Shown here piece after piece: positions 1-6,039 of a stretch of 9,564 nt of DNA (position 1 is the stretch's first letter; the number at the start of each line of letters is the position of its first letter). The position numbers and the translations under genes are program-made. This DNA is from JAUZQZ01 sp964624255 (GTDB lineage: Bacteria; Pseudomonadota; Zetaproteobacteria; Mariprofundales; Mariprofundaceae): positions 1 to 9,564 of the forward strand of contig CAZUWV010000060.1 in NCBI GenBank assembly GCA_964624255.1, in the 5' to 3' direction. The notes under the pieces are model-generated. The model did no database searches. It was not told the origin of the DNA and worked only from the letters and a program-made list of their open reading frames with translations.

Positions 1-1
1 A

Positions 2-670
2 CATAAGGGGCAGGGATATCAGGCGCAGGTGATGGAGACGTACGGCGGCGATGAGGTCACCGCCCCTGTTCTTGGCACAGTAAGTGAAGATAAGCTGGGT
101 CTGGATACGTTTCAAATGGATGAACACATTGATGTCATTGCTTGCCCGGCAGGGCATAAGCCGGAATGCATCAGGCATAAGAATGACCGGAACACCGCCA
201 TCTTTGCTGTTGCTGTCTGCTTGGCCTGCCCATGTAAAGATCGTTGCCCTGCTGTTGAGGGCAAGAAAGGCTTTTATCTTCGTTACACAGCCAAGCAAGT
301 TCGCATTGCCGTGCGTCGGGCTTATGAGAAGACGGAAGAATTTCGCGAACGCTACCGATGGCGAGCCGGTGTGGAAGGGGCCAACTCATTGGGCAAGCAA
401 AAAACAGGATTAGGAAAGTTAAGGGTTCGCGGCATGCAAGCCGTGCGCTTTGCTGTGACCCTCAAATGGCTTGGAGTGAACATTTTAAGGGCAAGTGCAT
501 GCCAAAATAGTGAAAATAGTGAAAACAACCCGGAATCCGTAATAAACATATGGTCAATATTGGGAATATCTGCATGTAGGAGAACTATTAGCGACACAAT
601 GTGTCGCATATGTGGAATGTTGATGTTTTTCCCGCTTGAGGTCAGCCACGCCCAAGAGGTGGTCGCGTGA
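2..670 (+). CDS. DDE transposase, C-terminal part (IS1182-like), cut by window edge
   Basis: The reading frame is open from base 2, so the true start lies upstream of the window; the first internal ATG (29) is not a credible start. The visible part resembles the C-terminal half of IS1182-type transposases (DDE_Tnp_1_6-like). It has a cysteine-rich insertion beginning CPAGHKPEC and continuing with CLACPCKDRC (bases about 143-253). After it comes RYRWRAGVEGANSLGKQ (about 353-403), whose Glu is the likely last catalytic acid of the DDE triad, then a basic segment with KLRVRG. The homologous part seems to end near WLGVNILRA (about base 495). The remaining ~55 residues, to the TGA at 668-670, are low in recognisable motifs and may be read-through toward the end of the element. 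The product would bind the ends of its element and cut and join DNA. Whether the full gene is intact cannot be seen, and no terminal inverted repeat can be defined without the other end. Transposase is fairly sure; the family is less so. Confidence 0.75.
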   Translation, partial: HKGQGYQAQVMETYGGDEVTAPVLGTVSEDKLGLDTFQMDEHIDVIACPAGHKPECIRHKNDRNTAIFAVAVCLACPCKDRCPAVEGKKGFYLRYTAKQVRIAVRRAYEKTEEFRERYRWRAGVEGANSLGKQKTGLGKLRVRGMQAVRFAVTLKWLGVNILRASACQNSENSENNPESVINIWSILGISACRRTISDTMCRICGMLMFFPLEVSHAQEVVA

Positions 671-702
671 CTTTTTACGAGGAGATCATAAGTACAGGTC
701 AA

Positions 703-1017
703 TCATCTCAGGGTTTGTTTTAACCCTTCCCGGTCTTTTTGAAGGTTATCGCCGTCTGAAAATTCTGACATCAGGATGGCCAACCTTTCCGCGAAGCCAT
801 CGCTCAGACGATAGTGCATCCATTTTCCCTGGCGCCGGGTTTGCACCAACCCTGCATGACGCAGAATGCCAAGATGTCGTGATGCAGTGCTTTGCGGCAG
901 CTTGAGCGCCTCAGTCAGGTGACAAACGCACAACTCATCTTCGTGGTCTGCCAGCAGTCGAAACAGGCGCAAACGAGCAGGATCGCCCAATGCCCTGAAT
1001 AGCTCGGCCGACATCAT
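703..1017 (-). CDS. ArsR/SmtB-family metalloregulatory repressor
   Basis: A 104-residue protein, a typical length for ArsR/SmtB winged-helix repressors, which bind operator DNA as dimers and release it on binding a metal or metalloid. Visible parts are an N-terminal helix FRALGDPARLRLFRLL (7-22), the metal-site segment ELCVCHL (28-34) with Cys30 and Cys32, a helix-turn-helix (about 34-58, containing LPQSTASRHLGILRHAGLV), and the beta-wing RRQGKWMHYRL (61-71). The CVC pair at the start of the DNA-binding region is the arsenite or antimonite site of the classic ArsR type. In the E. coli plasmid protein a third Cys follows three residues after the second; here that place is Thr. The start is one of two adjacent ATGs (1015-1017 or 1012-1014), with a weak GGA about 7 nt upstream of the first. 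No arsenic-resistance gene is visible on either side. Downstream lies transposase sequence and upstream argG on the same strand, 268 bp away. Family confidence is high; the ligand is inferred. Confidence 0.88.
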   Translation of the reverse strand: MMSAELFRALGDPARLRLFRLLADHEDELCVCHLTEALKLPQSTASRHLGILRHAGLVQTRRQGKWMHYRLSDGFAERLAILMSEFSDGDNLQKDREGLKQTLR

Positions 1018-1021
1018 GACA

Positions 1022-1047
1022 GTTCCGTTACCGTTTTGATCGGAAAC
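1022..1047. promoter_or_regulatory. Candidate operator upstream of arsR (weak)
   Basis: An imperfect inverted repeat, GTTCCG (1022-1027) and CGGAAAC (1041-1047), starts 5 bp upstream of the arsR start codon. ArsR proteins usually repress their own gene from a dyad in this place. I see no clear -35/-10 pair, so this is a position-based guess. Confidence 0.2.
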
Positions 1048-1136
1048 ATTCTGCCGGGAACATCGTTACCCAAGATCCAATGCGATGGCGCCATAAATAC
1101 ATGGACCGAAATTTCAGCACGGACAAAAAGTACGTA

Positions 1137-1191
1137 GGCCGTTTGGACGTCCGTAAGGACGGGCCGTAAGCCCTGAGAGGGCCAACGGCCC
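1137..1191. other. Strongly structured GC-rich segment with two alternative folds
   Basis: Several complementary arms lie close together: CGTCC/GGACG around a GTAA tetraloop (1148-1161), GCCCT/AGGGC around GAG (1170-1182), and ACGGCC (1185-1190), which can pair with either of two GGCCGT copies (1137-1142 or 1162-1167). Pairing with the outer copy gives a three-way-junction-like fold; pairing with the inner copy gives one long hairpin (1161-1191) beside a short one. It lies 95 bp past the argG stop, between argG and arsR. No T-run follows directly on either strand; on the minus strand a run of five T comes only at 1125-1129. It is therefore not a textbook terminator. It could be a remnant of a mobile-element end or a structured RNA segment in the argG 3' region. 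Confidence 0.4.
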
Positions 1192-1196
1192 GAATC

Positions 1197-1250
1197 AAAT
1201 GGGCCAACGTGGGGAGATCAATCGTCGCCCACGCGTTTTGCAAGAGACTC
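1197..1250 (-). repeat. Truncated copy of the 161-bp inverted-repeat element (54 bp)
   Basis: Read on the minus strand from 1250, this matches positions 1-54 of the full elements at 2732-2892 and 9268-9428 without gaps. About 43 of 54 bases agree with the copy at 9268-9428. It keeps the terminal repeat GAGTCTCTTGCAAAAC and the inner CCCCAC..TTGGCCC stretch, then stops at about 1197 where the sequence changes to the structured segment. The other end is missing. It lies 35 bp past the argG stop codon. Confidence 0.75.
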
Positions 1251-1285
1251 TATAAGCATGCACTTCTGTGTAGCCATCGTCTCCT

Positions 1286-2500
1286 TTACCCCTTGTGCAA
1301 CATACCGGCCAAACGCAGGCGCAATGCATTAAGTTTGATGAAGCCTCCCGCATCTCTTTGGTCGTAGGCACCCTGATCGTCTTCAAATGTACACAGCCGT
1401 TCATCGAACAGGGAATTATCCGACCTTCGACCAACGATCATGATATTACCCTTATACAATTTCAGATGCACCTGACCGTTCACTGCCACCTGGGATGCAT
1501 CGATCATCCGCTGCATCATCTCTCGTTCCGGCGCGAACCAGAAGCCGTTATAAACCATTTTCGCATAACGTGGCATTAGTTCATCCTTCAGGTGCGCAAC
1601 CTCGCGGTCCAGCGTAATCGATTCGATGGCCCTGTGGGCCTTGAGCATGATGGAACCACCCGGTGTCTCATAACAACCACGCGATTTCATGCCGACGAAT
1701 CGATTCTCGACAATATCAATGCGACCAATACCATGCTTACCACCCAGCCGATTCAGGTCATGCAGCACCTGGGCAGGTGTCATGGTTTCGTCATCGATGG
1801 CGGTGATGTCGCCATCCCTGTAAGTCAATTGAATATACTCCGGTTCATCCGGCGCGTTCTCGGGTGAGACAGACCAGCGCCACATAGATTCGGACGGCTC
1901 ACACCACGGATCCTCAAGATCATAACCTTCGTAGGAGATATGCAGCATATTGGCATCCATCGAGTACGGTGATTTGCTACCCTCACGCTTGCGCTCAACC
2001 GAAATACCATGTTTTTCGGCGAAGTTCAGCATATCCTCGCGTGATACCATATCCCACTCGCGCCAGGGGGCGATAACCCTGATATCGGGCTTGAGTGCGT
2101 AAAAACCGAGCTCGAAACGAACCTGGTCATTACCCTTGCCCGTAGCGCCATGCGATACCGCGTCGGCGCCTTCAAGCTCGGCGATTTCAACCATACGCCT
2201 GGCGATCAACGGTCGGGCGATGGATGTGCCGAGCAGGTATTCTCCTTCATAAACAGCGTTGGCGCGAAACATCGGAAAGACGTAATCGCGGACAAAATCC
2301 TCACGCAAATCCTCGATATGGATGGATGAAACACCACAAGCCTCAGCCTTTGCACGGGCCTCTTCAACCTCTTCACCCTGACCCAGATCGGCGGTAAAGG
2401 TCACCACTTCGCAGTGATAGGTATCCTGTAGCCACTTCAGAATGATGGAGGTATCCAAACCCCCGGAATAGGCCAGTACAGCCTTCTTGACGTCAGACAT
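1286..2500 (-). CDS. argG: Argininosuccinate synthase
   Basis: Full-length, 404 residues, the usual size of the common bacterial type (the E. coli enzyme is a longer subtype). It joins citrulline and aspartate using ATP to give argininosuccinate, AMP and pyrophosphate, the penultimate step of arginine synthesis in the cytoplasm, normally as a homotetramer. The N-type ATP pyrophosphatase loop AYSGGLDTS is at residues 10-18. The conserved HGATGKGNDQVRFE is at 117-130, in the region that binds substrate and ATP. SPYSMDANMLHISYEG (about 177-192) and the C-terminal LKLYKGN are also family signatures. The ATG at 2500 has a GAGGG ribosome-binding site 7 nt upstream (2508-2512). No other arg gene is visible. 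It is divergent from mlaF across 485 bp and stands alone as a transcription unit or is followed by arsR. No frameshift or missing motif. Confidence 0.97.
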   Translation of the reverse strand: MSDVKKAVLAYSGGLDTSIILKWLQDTYHCEVVTFTADLGQGEEVEEARAKAEACGVSSIHIEDLREDFVRDYVFPMFRANAVYEGEYLLGTSIARPLIARRMVEIAELEGADAVSHGATGKGNDQVRFELGFYALKPDIRVIAPWREWDMVSREDMLNFAEKHGISVERKREGSKSPYSMDANMLHISYEGYDLEDPWCEPSESMWRWSVSPENAPDEPEYIQLTYRDGDITAIDDETMTPAQVLHDLNRLGGKHGIGRIDIVENRFVGMKSRGCYETPGGSIMLKAHRAIESITLDREVAHLKDELMPRYAKMVYNGFWFAPEREMMQRMIDASQVAVNGQVHLKLYKGNIMIVGRRSDNSLFDERLCTFEDDQGAYDQRDAGGFIKLNALRLRLAGMLHKG

Positions 2501-2545
2501 TCGTCAACCCTCGACTTCATTGATTTAAGCCCGTGTGTTAAACGA

Positions 2546-2574
2546 GCGCGGGCAATGTTACACGCTGCCCGCGC
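2546..2574 (-). promoter_or_regulatory. Perfect 9-bp inverted repeat upstream of argG; possible operator or promoter site
   Basis: GCGCGGGCA (2546-2554) and TGCCCGCGC (2566-2574) are exact inverted copies around an 11-nt centre, 46 bp upstream of the argG start. Read on the minus strand the centre contains TAACAT (2555-2560), a fair -10 hexamer preceded by TG two bases up in the sequence GTGTAACAT. No good -35 is seen at 16-18 bp. The layout could be a dyad operator straddling a -10, or a leader hairpin if transcription starts further upstream. It does not look like the AT-rich ARG box of E. coli ArgR. Confidence 0.4.
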
Positions 2575-2679
2575 CACAAACCACGATGATGTTGGATCCG
2601 GAGCCCAACACTTGTGGATGCAGCGAGGCAATAAAGCATCCAATCAGACCGGTTACCACCCGCCGCACCCGGAAAATAA

Positions 2680-2721
2680 TAAACCCGTATCTTACACTCT
2701 GCATGCACGAACACTTGCAGG
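2680..2721 (+). repeat. 42-bp dispersed repeat block, copy 1
   Basis: This stretch matches the reverse complement of 9194-9236 with a few substitutions and one 1-nt indel. The longest shared core is TATCTTACACTCTG, followed by ATGCACGA and ACTTGCAGG. Its right part (2704-2726) also matches 9490-9512 at 21 of 23 positions. The block ends 10 bp before the complete 161-bp element. No coding sense is apparent. Confidence 0.75.
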
Positions 2722-2731
2722 ATCCAGGTGC

Positions 2732-2892
2732 GAGCCTTGTGCAAAACTCATGAGCGGCGATCGACTTCCCCACGTTGGCCCATTCCCATGCTGGAATCGC
2801 GGTCCATGGGGCCACCATGTGCCTCATTCCATCCCGAAAATGGACTTAACGTGGAATTGCCACCCATCCACCCAGAGCTTTGCAAGAGGCTC
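2732..2892 (+). mobile_element. 161-bp MITE-like inverted-repeat element, copy 1
   Basis: A full copy of an element also found reversed at 9268-9428. The two are exactly the same length and, compared by hand without gaps, agree at about 134 of 161 positions (83%). The ends are imperfect inverted repeats: GAGCCTTGTGCAAAACTC at the left against GAGCTTTGCAAGAGGCTC at the right, 15 of 18 complementary. There is no credible ORF, so it would be non-autonomous and moved by a transposase elsewhere. No target-site duplication is visible (GTGC left, CTGC right), which suggests an old insertion. It lies between the divergent argG and mlaF genes, ending 93 bp before the mlaF start, so it may have displaced or become part of either promoter region. 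Confidence 0.8.
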
Positions 2893-2926
2893 CTGCTCCA
2901 CATGTTTAAGGCATACAATATGTGCC

Positions 2927-2954
2927 TTGCCGCGCCCGGGTTATCCGCTAGTCT
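2927..2954 (+). promoter_or_regulatory. Weak sigma70-like promoter candidate for the mla operon
   Basis: TTGCCG (2927-2932), a 16-bp spacer and TAGTCT (2949-2954) lie 31 bp before the mlaF start. The -10 is poor. A better -10-like TACAAT (2914-2919) lies upstream but has no matching -35. Either would place the promoter just outside the right end of the 161-bp element. Confidence 0.25.
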
Positions 2955-2985
2955 GCGGCTTCAATAAACAGGAAGGTAGCCCAGT

Positions 2986-3795
2986 TTGATTCGTTGTACA
3001 TCGCTTTGCAAAACATATGGTTCCACATCCGCATTGGATCAAGTGGACATACATGTACGCGAGCATAAAACTACGGTGATCATGGGAGGGTCCGGTTCCG
3101 GCAAGACGACGCTATTGCGCCTAATCGCCGGCCTGGAACCTCCGACTTCAGGCAGCATCCGGTACAGAGAAGAAGATTTTATCCATATGCCGCGCAAACG
3201 CCTGTACGAATTGCGTGAATCCATGGGCATGGTCTTTCAATACTCGGCCCTGCTTAACTCGCTCAATGTTTACAACAATGTCGCCTTTACCTTGCATGAG
3301 CACACCGATCTCGACGAGGATGTAATTCGCACCATTGTCACCATGAAGCTGGAACAAGTAGGCCTGCGCGGTATGGATTGCCTGATGCCATCTGAATTAT
3401 CCGGCGGCATGGCCAAACGTGTAGCGCTGGCCCGCGCCATCGCCATGGATCCGGCTATCGTATTTTTCGATGAACCCACTTCCGGCCTCGACCCTATTTC
3501 CGCGGGGGTCATCATATCCCTGATCCATGGCCTGACTGAAAAAACGCACCGCACGTCGGTCGTCGTCACCCATGACGTGGAGGCCGGGCTATCCATTGCC
3601 GACCATGTGTTGCTCTTATGGCAAGGGTGCGTCATCGCCGAAGGTAGTGCAGACGACATCCGGAACAGCGCGGACGAACGCGTCAGGCAATTCATCGAAG
3701 GACGCCCCGACGGGCCTATCCCGTTCTCGCGCAGAACCACTTCATATATTGATGATTTACTGCATAAACCCGGAACCGTAAGGCTAACCCCGTGA
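2986..3795 (+). CDS. mlaF: Phospholipid transport ABC ATPase MlaF
   Basis: A 269-residue ABC ATPase, the cytoplasmic motor of the inner-membrane Mla complex, which powers phospholipid movement between inner membrane and the periplasmic carrier MlaC. Walker A GGSGSGKTT is at 34-42, the Q-loop Gln at 85 in MVFQYSALLNSLNVYNNVAF, signature LSGGMAKRVALARA at 138-151, Walker B with the catalytic Glu in IVFFDEP at 158-164, and the H-loop His at 196. The LSGGMAKR form of the signature and the FQ..AL..SL.V..NV region are typical of MlaF/Ttg2A rather than other importers. The chosen start is TTG at 2986, with AGGAAGG (2970-2976) 9 nt upstream; an in-frame ATG is lacking nearby, and the protein begins directly at the usual first strand. 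The stop overlaps the mlaE start by 3 bases. All catalytic motifs are intact. The first gene of the operon mlaFEDC. Confidence 0.95.
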   Translation: MIRCTSLCKTYGSTSALDQVDIHVREHKTTVIMGGSGSGKTTLLRLIAGLEPPTSGSIRYREEDFIHMPRKRLYELRESMGMVFQYSALLNSLNVYNNVAFTLHEHTDLDEDVIRTIVTMKLEQVGLRGMDCLMPSELSGGMAKRVALARAIAMDPAIVFFDEPTSGLDPISAGVIISLIHGLTEKTHRTSVVVTHDVEAGLSIADHVLLLWQGCVIAEGSADDIRNSADERVRQFIEGRPDGPIPFSRRTTSYIDDLLHKPGTVRLTP

Positions 3796-4571
3796 ATATC
3801 GCGATCACAATATTTGGCCGACTGGGGCGAAGTTCCCTGCGTATACTGTCCTGGCTGGGAGATGCCACCGTACTTAGCTGCGCATCCCTCGGCTTACTGG
3901 CAACGCGTCCGTGGCAGGGGCGACATATCGTTATTCAGATATTTAATATTGGCGTTGGATCATTGATGATTATCGCATTGACCGGTACATTCACCGGTAT
4001 GGTACTGGCCCTTCAGGGCTATTACACCTTGGCAAAGTTCGGCTCCGAATCCATGCTGGGTGCTGGTATTGCATTGGCTATTATCCGCGAGCTGGGACCC
4101 GTACTCGGCGCCTTGATGCTCACCGCCCGCGCGGGATCAGCCATTACGGCAGAGATTGGCATTATGCGTGTTACCGAACAGGTGGATGCCCTTGAGATGA
4201 TGGCGGTGAATCCCCGCGCACGTATTATCATGCCACGTATTATCGCCGCCACCCTGGCGTTACCCTTGCTTATTGCCATCTTTGACCTCTTTGGTATGGC
4301 CTCGGGATATACCGTTGGTGTGCATCTTCTGGGTGTAAATCCGGGTGCATTTATCGCCGAAATGCAAGCTAAAATTACAATACACGATATCAACACAGGC
4401 TGGATTAAAGCAGTTTCCTTCGGCTTTCTGATTGGCGTTATCTGTACCTATATCGGCTACCGCGCCACACCGACCACGGAAGGCGTTGGCAAGGCGACGA
4501 CGCAAGCTGTCGTATTCTCATCCGTCGGCATCCTGGTGCTGGACTATATCCTTACCTCGTTTTTCCTGTGA
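3792..4571 (+). CDS. mlaE: Phospholipid ABC transporter permease MlaE
   Basis: A 259-residue integral membrane permease (MlaE/Ttg2B, PF02405-type), the transmembrane subunit of the Mla complex in the inner membrane. Several hydrophobic segments are seen, the clearest at about 51-75, 88-110, 153-175 and 206-222, with a final one at 238-258. The family core is unmistakable: RELGPVLGALML (99-110), TARAGSAITAEIG (111-123) and EQVDALEMM (129-137). In this family the last stretch forms the coupling contact with the ATPase. The start is GTG at 3792, inside the GTGA overlap with the mlaF stop, which implies translational coupling. Length matches the E. coli protein (260). The stop is followed 21 bp later by the mlaD ATG. 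Confidence 0.95.
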   Translation: MNIAITIFGRLGRSSLRILSWLGDATVLSCASLGLLATRPWQGRHIVIQIFNIGVGSLMIIALTGTFTGMVLALQGYYTLAKFGSESMLGAGIALAIIRELGPVLGALMLTARAGSAITAEIGIMRVTEQVDALEMMAVNPRARIIMPRIIAATLALPLLIAIFDLFGMASGYTVGVHLLGVNPGAFIAEMQAKITIHDINTGWIKAVSFGFLIGVICTYIGYRATPTTEGVGKATTQAVVFSSVGILVLDYILTSFFL

Positions 4572-4592
4572 TAAATACCCTTGGAGCAAACC

Positions 4593-5042
4593 ATGAGTGA
4601 ATATAAACGTATTGAAATAGCCGTTGGAATCTTTGTCCTCATTGGTATTGCAGGTATGTTTTATATGGCCTTGAAGCTTGGAGAAGTTGGCGGCCTGGGC
4701 GCATCGGGTTACCATGTAACTGCTGATTTCGATAATATAGGTGGCGTGCGCTCAGGCGCTGATGTCATGATTGCTGGCGTGGTTGTAGGGCGTGTAACCG
4801 GTGTACACCTGACCAAGGATGATCAGGCGGAACTCACCCTGAACATTCGTAACGGCATTAAGCTGGCAACGGATGTGATTGCCTCGGTCCGCACCAAGGG
4901 GATTATCGGTGATCGCTTTATCAGCCTGGCCCAGGGAGCGAACGATACCTATCTGAAGAATGGAGGTTCCATTGAGGAAACAGAATCAGCTATCAGCCTG
5001 GAAGGCCTGGTGGCCAAATATATCTTCAACAGCAAATCCTGA
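4593..5042 (+). CDS. mlaD: MCE-domain phospholipid transport protein MlaD (short form)
   Basis: A 149-residue inner-membrane protein with one N-terminal anchor (about 8-26, IAVGIFVLIGIAGMFYMAL) and a single periplasmic MCE domain (about 39-115) containing the typical GVRSGADVMIAGVVVGRV and the VRTKGIIGDRFISL end. MlaD forms a hexameric ring around the lipid path above MlaE. I prefer ATG 4593 over the in-frame TTG 4581: GGAG (4583-4586) lies 6 nt before the ATG and would be inside the longer form. It is shorter than E. coli MlaD (183); the C-terminal extension is reduced to a short helix-like tail ending SLEGLVAKYIFNSKS, a form I associate with non-enterobacterial lineages. Third gene of the operon, 15 bp before mlaC. 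Confidence 0.93.
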   Translation: MSEYKRIEIAVGIFVLIGIAGMFYMALKLGEVGGLGASGYHVTADFDNIGGVRSGADVMIAGVVVGRVTGVHLTKDDQAELTLNIRNGIKLATDVIASVRTKGIIGDRFISLAQGANDTYLKNGGSIEETESAISLEGLVAKYIFNSKS

Positions 5043-5057
5043 TAAGAGAGGCCTATC

Positions 5058-5669
5058 ATGTTAAAAACACTTCTATTCTCGCTCGCGCTGGCAATCGCCC
5101 TTCCCATGTCCACCATTGCTGCTGAAGCCGAGGCTCCAAAAACAGTCGTTAAAAGTGTTGTGAATGGTGTGATCCATGTACTGAAATCGCGGAAAAACAC
5201 AAAAATTTTTACGCCCAAGGACCGCGAAGCCATCCGTCAAGCCGTAAAAAACTACTTTGATTTCCACGAAATGGCGAAACATTCATTGGGAAGACCATGG
5301 AGGAATATGGACGGAGCGCAACGCGCCGAATTCGTAAATACCTTCCGCGAACTAATCGAACGTTCCTACGGTAATCGTTTGTCCGGATACCATGACCAGA
5401 CTGTTGAGTACGGCAGGGTAAGAATCAGAGGCAGGGTAGCCATTGTTAACTCCGTTGTTGTCGATGCGGCACAAAGGACGCCGGTACGCTATGTACTGGT
5501 GCACAGAAAAACGGGATGGAAGATATATGATATCAAGGTGGCAGGCATCAGCATGGTTAGCACCTTCCGTTCCGACTTCGGGCAGTCCGTCAGTCAGAAC
5601 GGGATCAAAGGCTTTATCGCTGATTTGAAGAAAAAAGTTGAGAAAATGAAGGAACGGGACCAAAGCTAG
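5058..5669 (+). CDS. mlaC: Periplasmic phospholipid-binding protein MlaC
   Basis: A 203-residue secreted protein (MlaC/Ttg2D family). It shuttles phospholipid across the periplasm between MlaD and the outer-membrane MlaA complex. The N-terminus is a clear Sec signal peptide: Lys3, a hydrophobic core LLFSLALAIALPMS, and a likely cleavage after Ala22 in TIAA-EAEA. Family features are YFDFHEMAKHSLGRPWR, then QRAEFVNTFRELIERSY and RL, and later YVLVHRKTGWKIYDIKVAGISM, which contributes to the lipid pocket in known structures. The ATG at 5058 has an AGAGAGG site 6 nt upstream. Length is close to the E. coli protein (211). Last gene of the operon: no mlaB (STAS subunit) follows, and a hairpin starts 75 bp past the stop. 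Confidence 0.93.
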   Translation: MLKTLLFSLALAIALPMSTIAAEAEAPKTVVKSVVNGVIHVLKSRKNTKIFTPKDREAIRQAVKNYFDFHEMAKHSLGRPWRNMDGAQRAEFVNTFRELIERSYGNRLSGYHDQTVEYGRVRIRGRVAIVNSVVVDAAQRTPVRYVLVHRKTGWKIYDIKVAGISMVSTFRSDFGQSVSQNGIKGFIADLKKKVEKMKERDQS

Positions 5670-5743
5670 CCTAAGTGGCTGTAGCGAAATGACATGATCA
5701 TTTATACACCTGAATATGTGCCAGATTGTCGTGATACGATTGA

Positions 5744-5785
5744 ACAAAATCATGAGATGTAGCCTTTCTACATCGAATGTTTTGT
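5744..5785 (+). terminator. Likely terminator after mlaC
   Basis: A perfect 7-bp stem GATGTAG/CTACATC (5756-5762 and 5768-5774) has a 5-nt loop. It is flanked by outer complementary ACAAAA (5744-5749) and TTTTGT (5780-5785). The A-rich left and T-rich right flanks suit a Rho-independent terminator. A smaller AAATGA/TCATTT hairpin (5687-5703) comes first, 18 nt past the mlaC stop. Either separates the mla operon from the next gene. Confidence 0.5.
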
Positions 5786-5861
5786 GATTGAGCAGCGCGT
5801 CAAGATGGTGCGTAGACTGGATGGAGAAATGGGTATGTTATTTCGTTACAGACGCTAAACC

Positions 5862-6025
5862 AGCCTGCACTATTCATGAGTTTTGCCGTGCCCTTGCTTG
5901 TTCCTTTGTTCGCACCAAATTCCTCGTCAGTCGTCCGTATGCGCGGCTACGGTCTCCCTCCTCGGAATCCGCCGCGAACAAAGGCCCGGCACAATCATCA
6001 CGGCGATTCATGAATAGTGCAGGCT
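5862..6025. mobile_element. 164-bp MITE-like element with perfect 18-bp terminal inverted repeats
   Basis: The ends AGCCTGCACTATTCATGA (5862-5879) and TCATGAATAGTGCAGGCT (6008-6025) are exact inverted copies. A second matched pair lies inside: CCTTTGTTCGC (5903-5913) with GCGAACAAAGG (5974-5984), extended by ATTCC/GGAAT (5919-5923 and 5964-5968). GCCGTG (5885-5890) pairs with CACGGC (5999-6004). The whole unit can fold as one long interrupted hairpin. Flanks AACC (left) and AACT (right) are a possible degenerate 4-bp duplication. There is no transposase; the overlapping open frame at 5788-6027 is an accident of the palindrome. It is unrelated in its ends to the 161-bp element. It ends 14 bp before the next start codon. 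The transposon family that mobilises it cannot be told from here. Confidence 0.8.
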
Positions 6026-6039
6026 AACTCACAGCGCTC

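Noticed and set aside
1028..1243. 71-residue open frame on the minus strand between argG and arsR
   Set aside because: It covers the truncated element and the structured segment, with no domain signal.
2555..2989. Open frame of 144 residues on the plus strand between argG and mlaF
   Set aside because: It runs through the 42-bp block and the 161-bp element, has no recognisable motif or ribosome-binding site, and overlaps the mlaF start. It is best explained by repeat sequence.
3270..3740. 156-residue antisense frame within mlaF
   Set aside because: Antisense shadow of a clear ABC ATPase; its length follows from codon bias of the real gene.
4581..4592. TTG at 4581 as the mlaD start
   Set aside because: It would put the GGAG ribosome-binding site inside the gene; ATG 4593 with 6-nt spacing is better.
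5788..6027. Open frame of 79 residues that might have been a missing mlaB
   Set aside because: Most of it lies in the 164-bp palindromic element and it shows no STAS-domain pattern.
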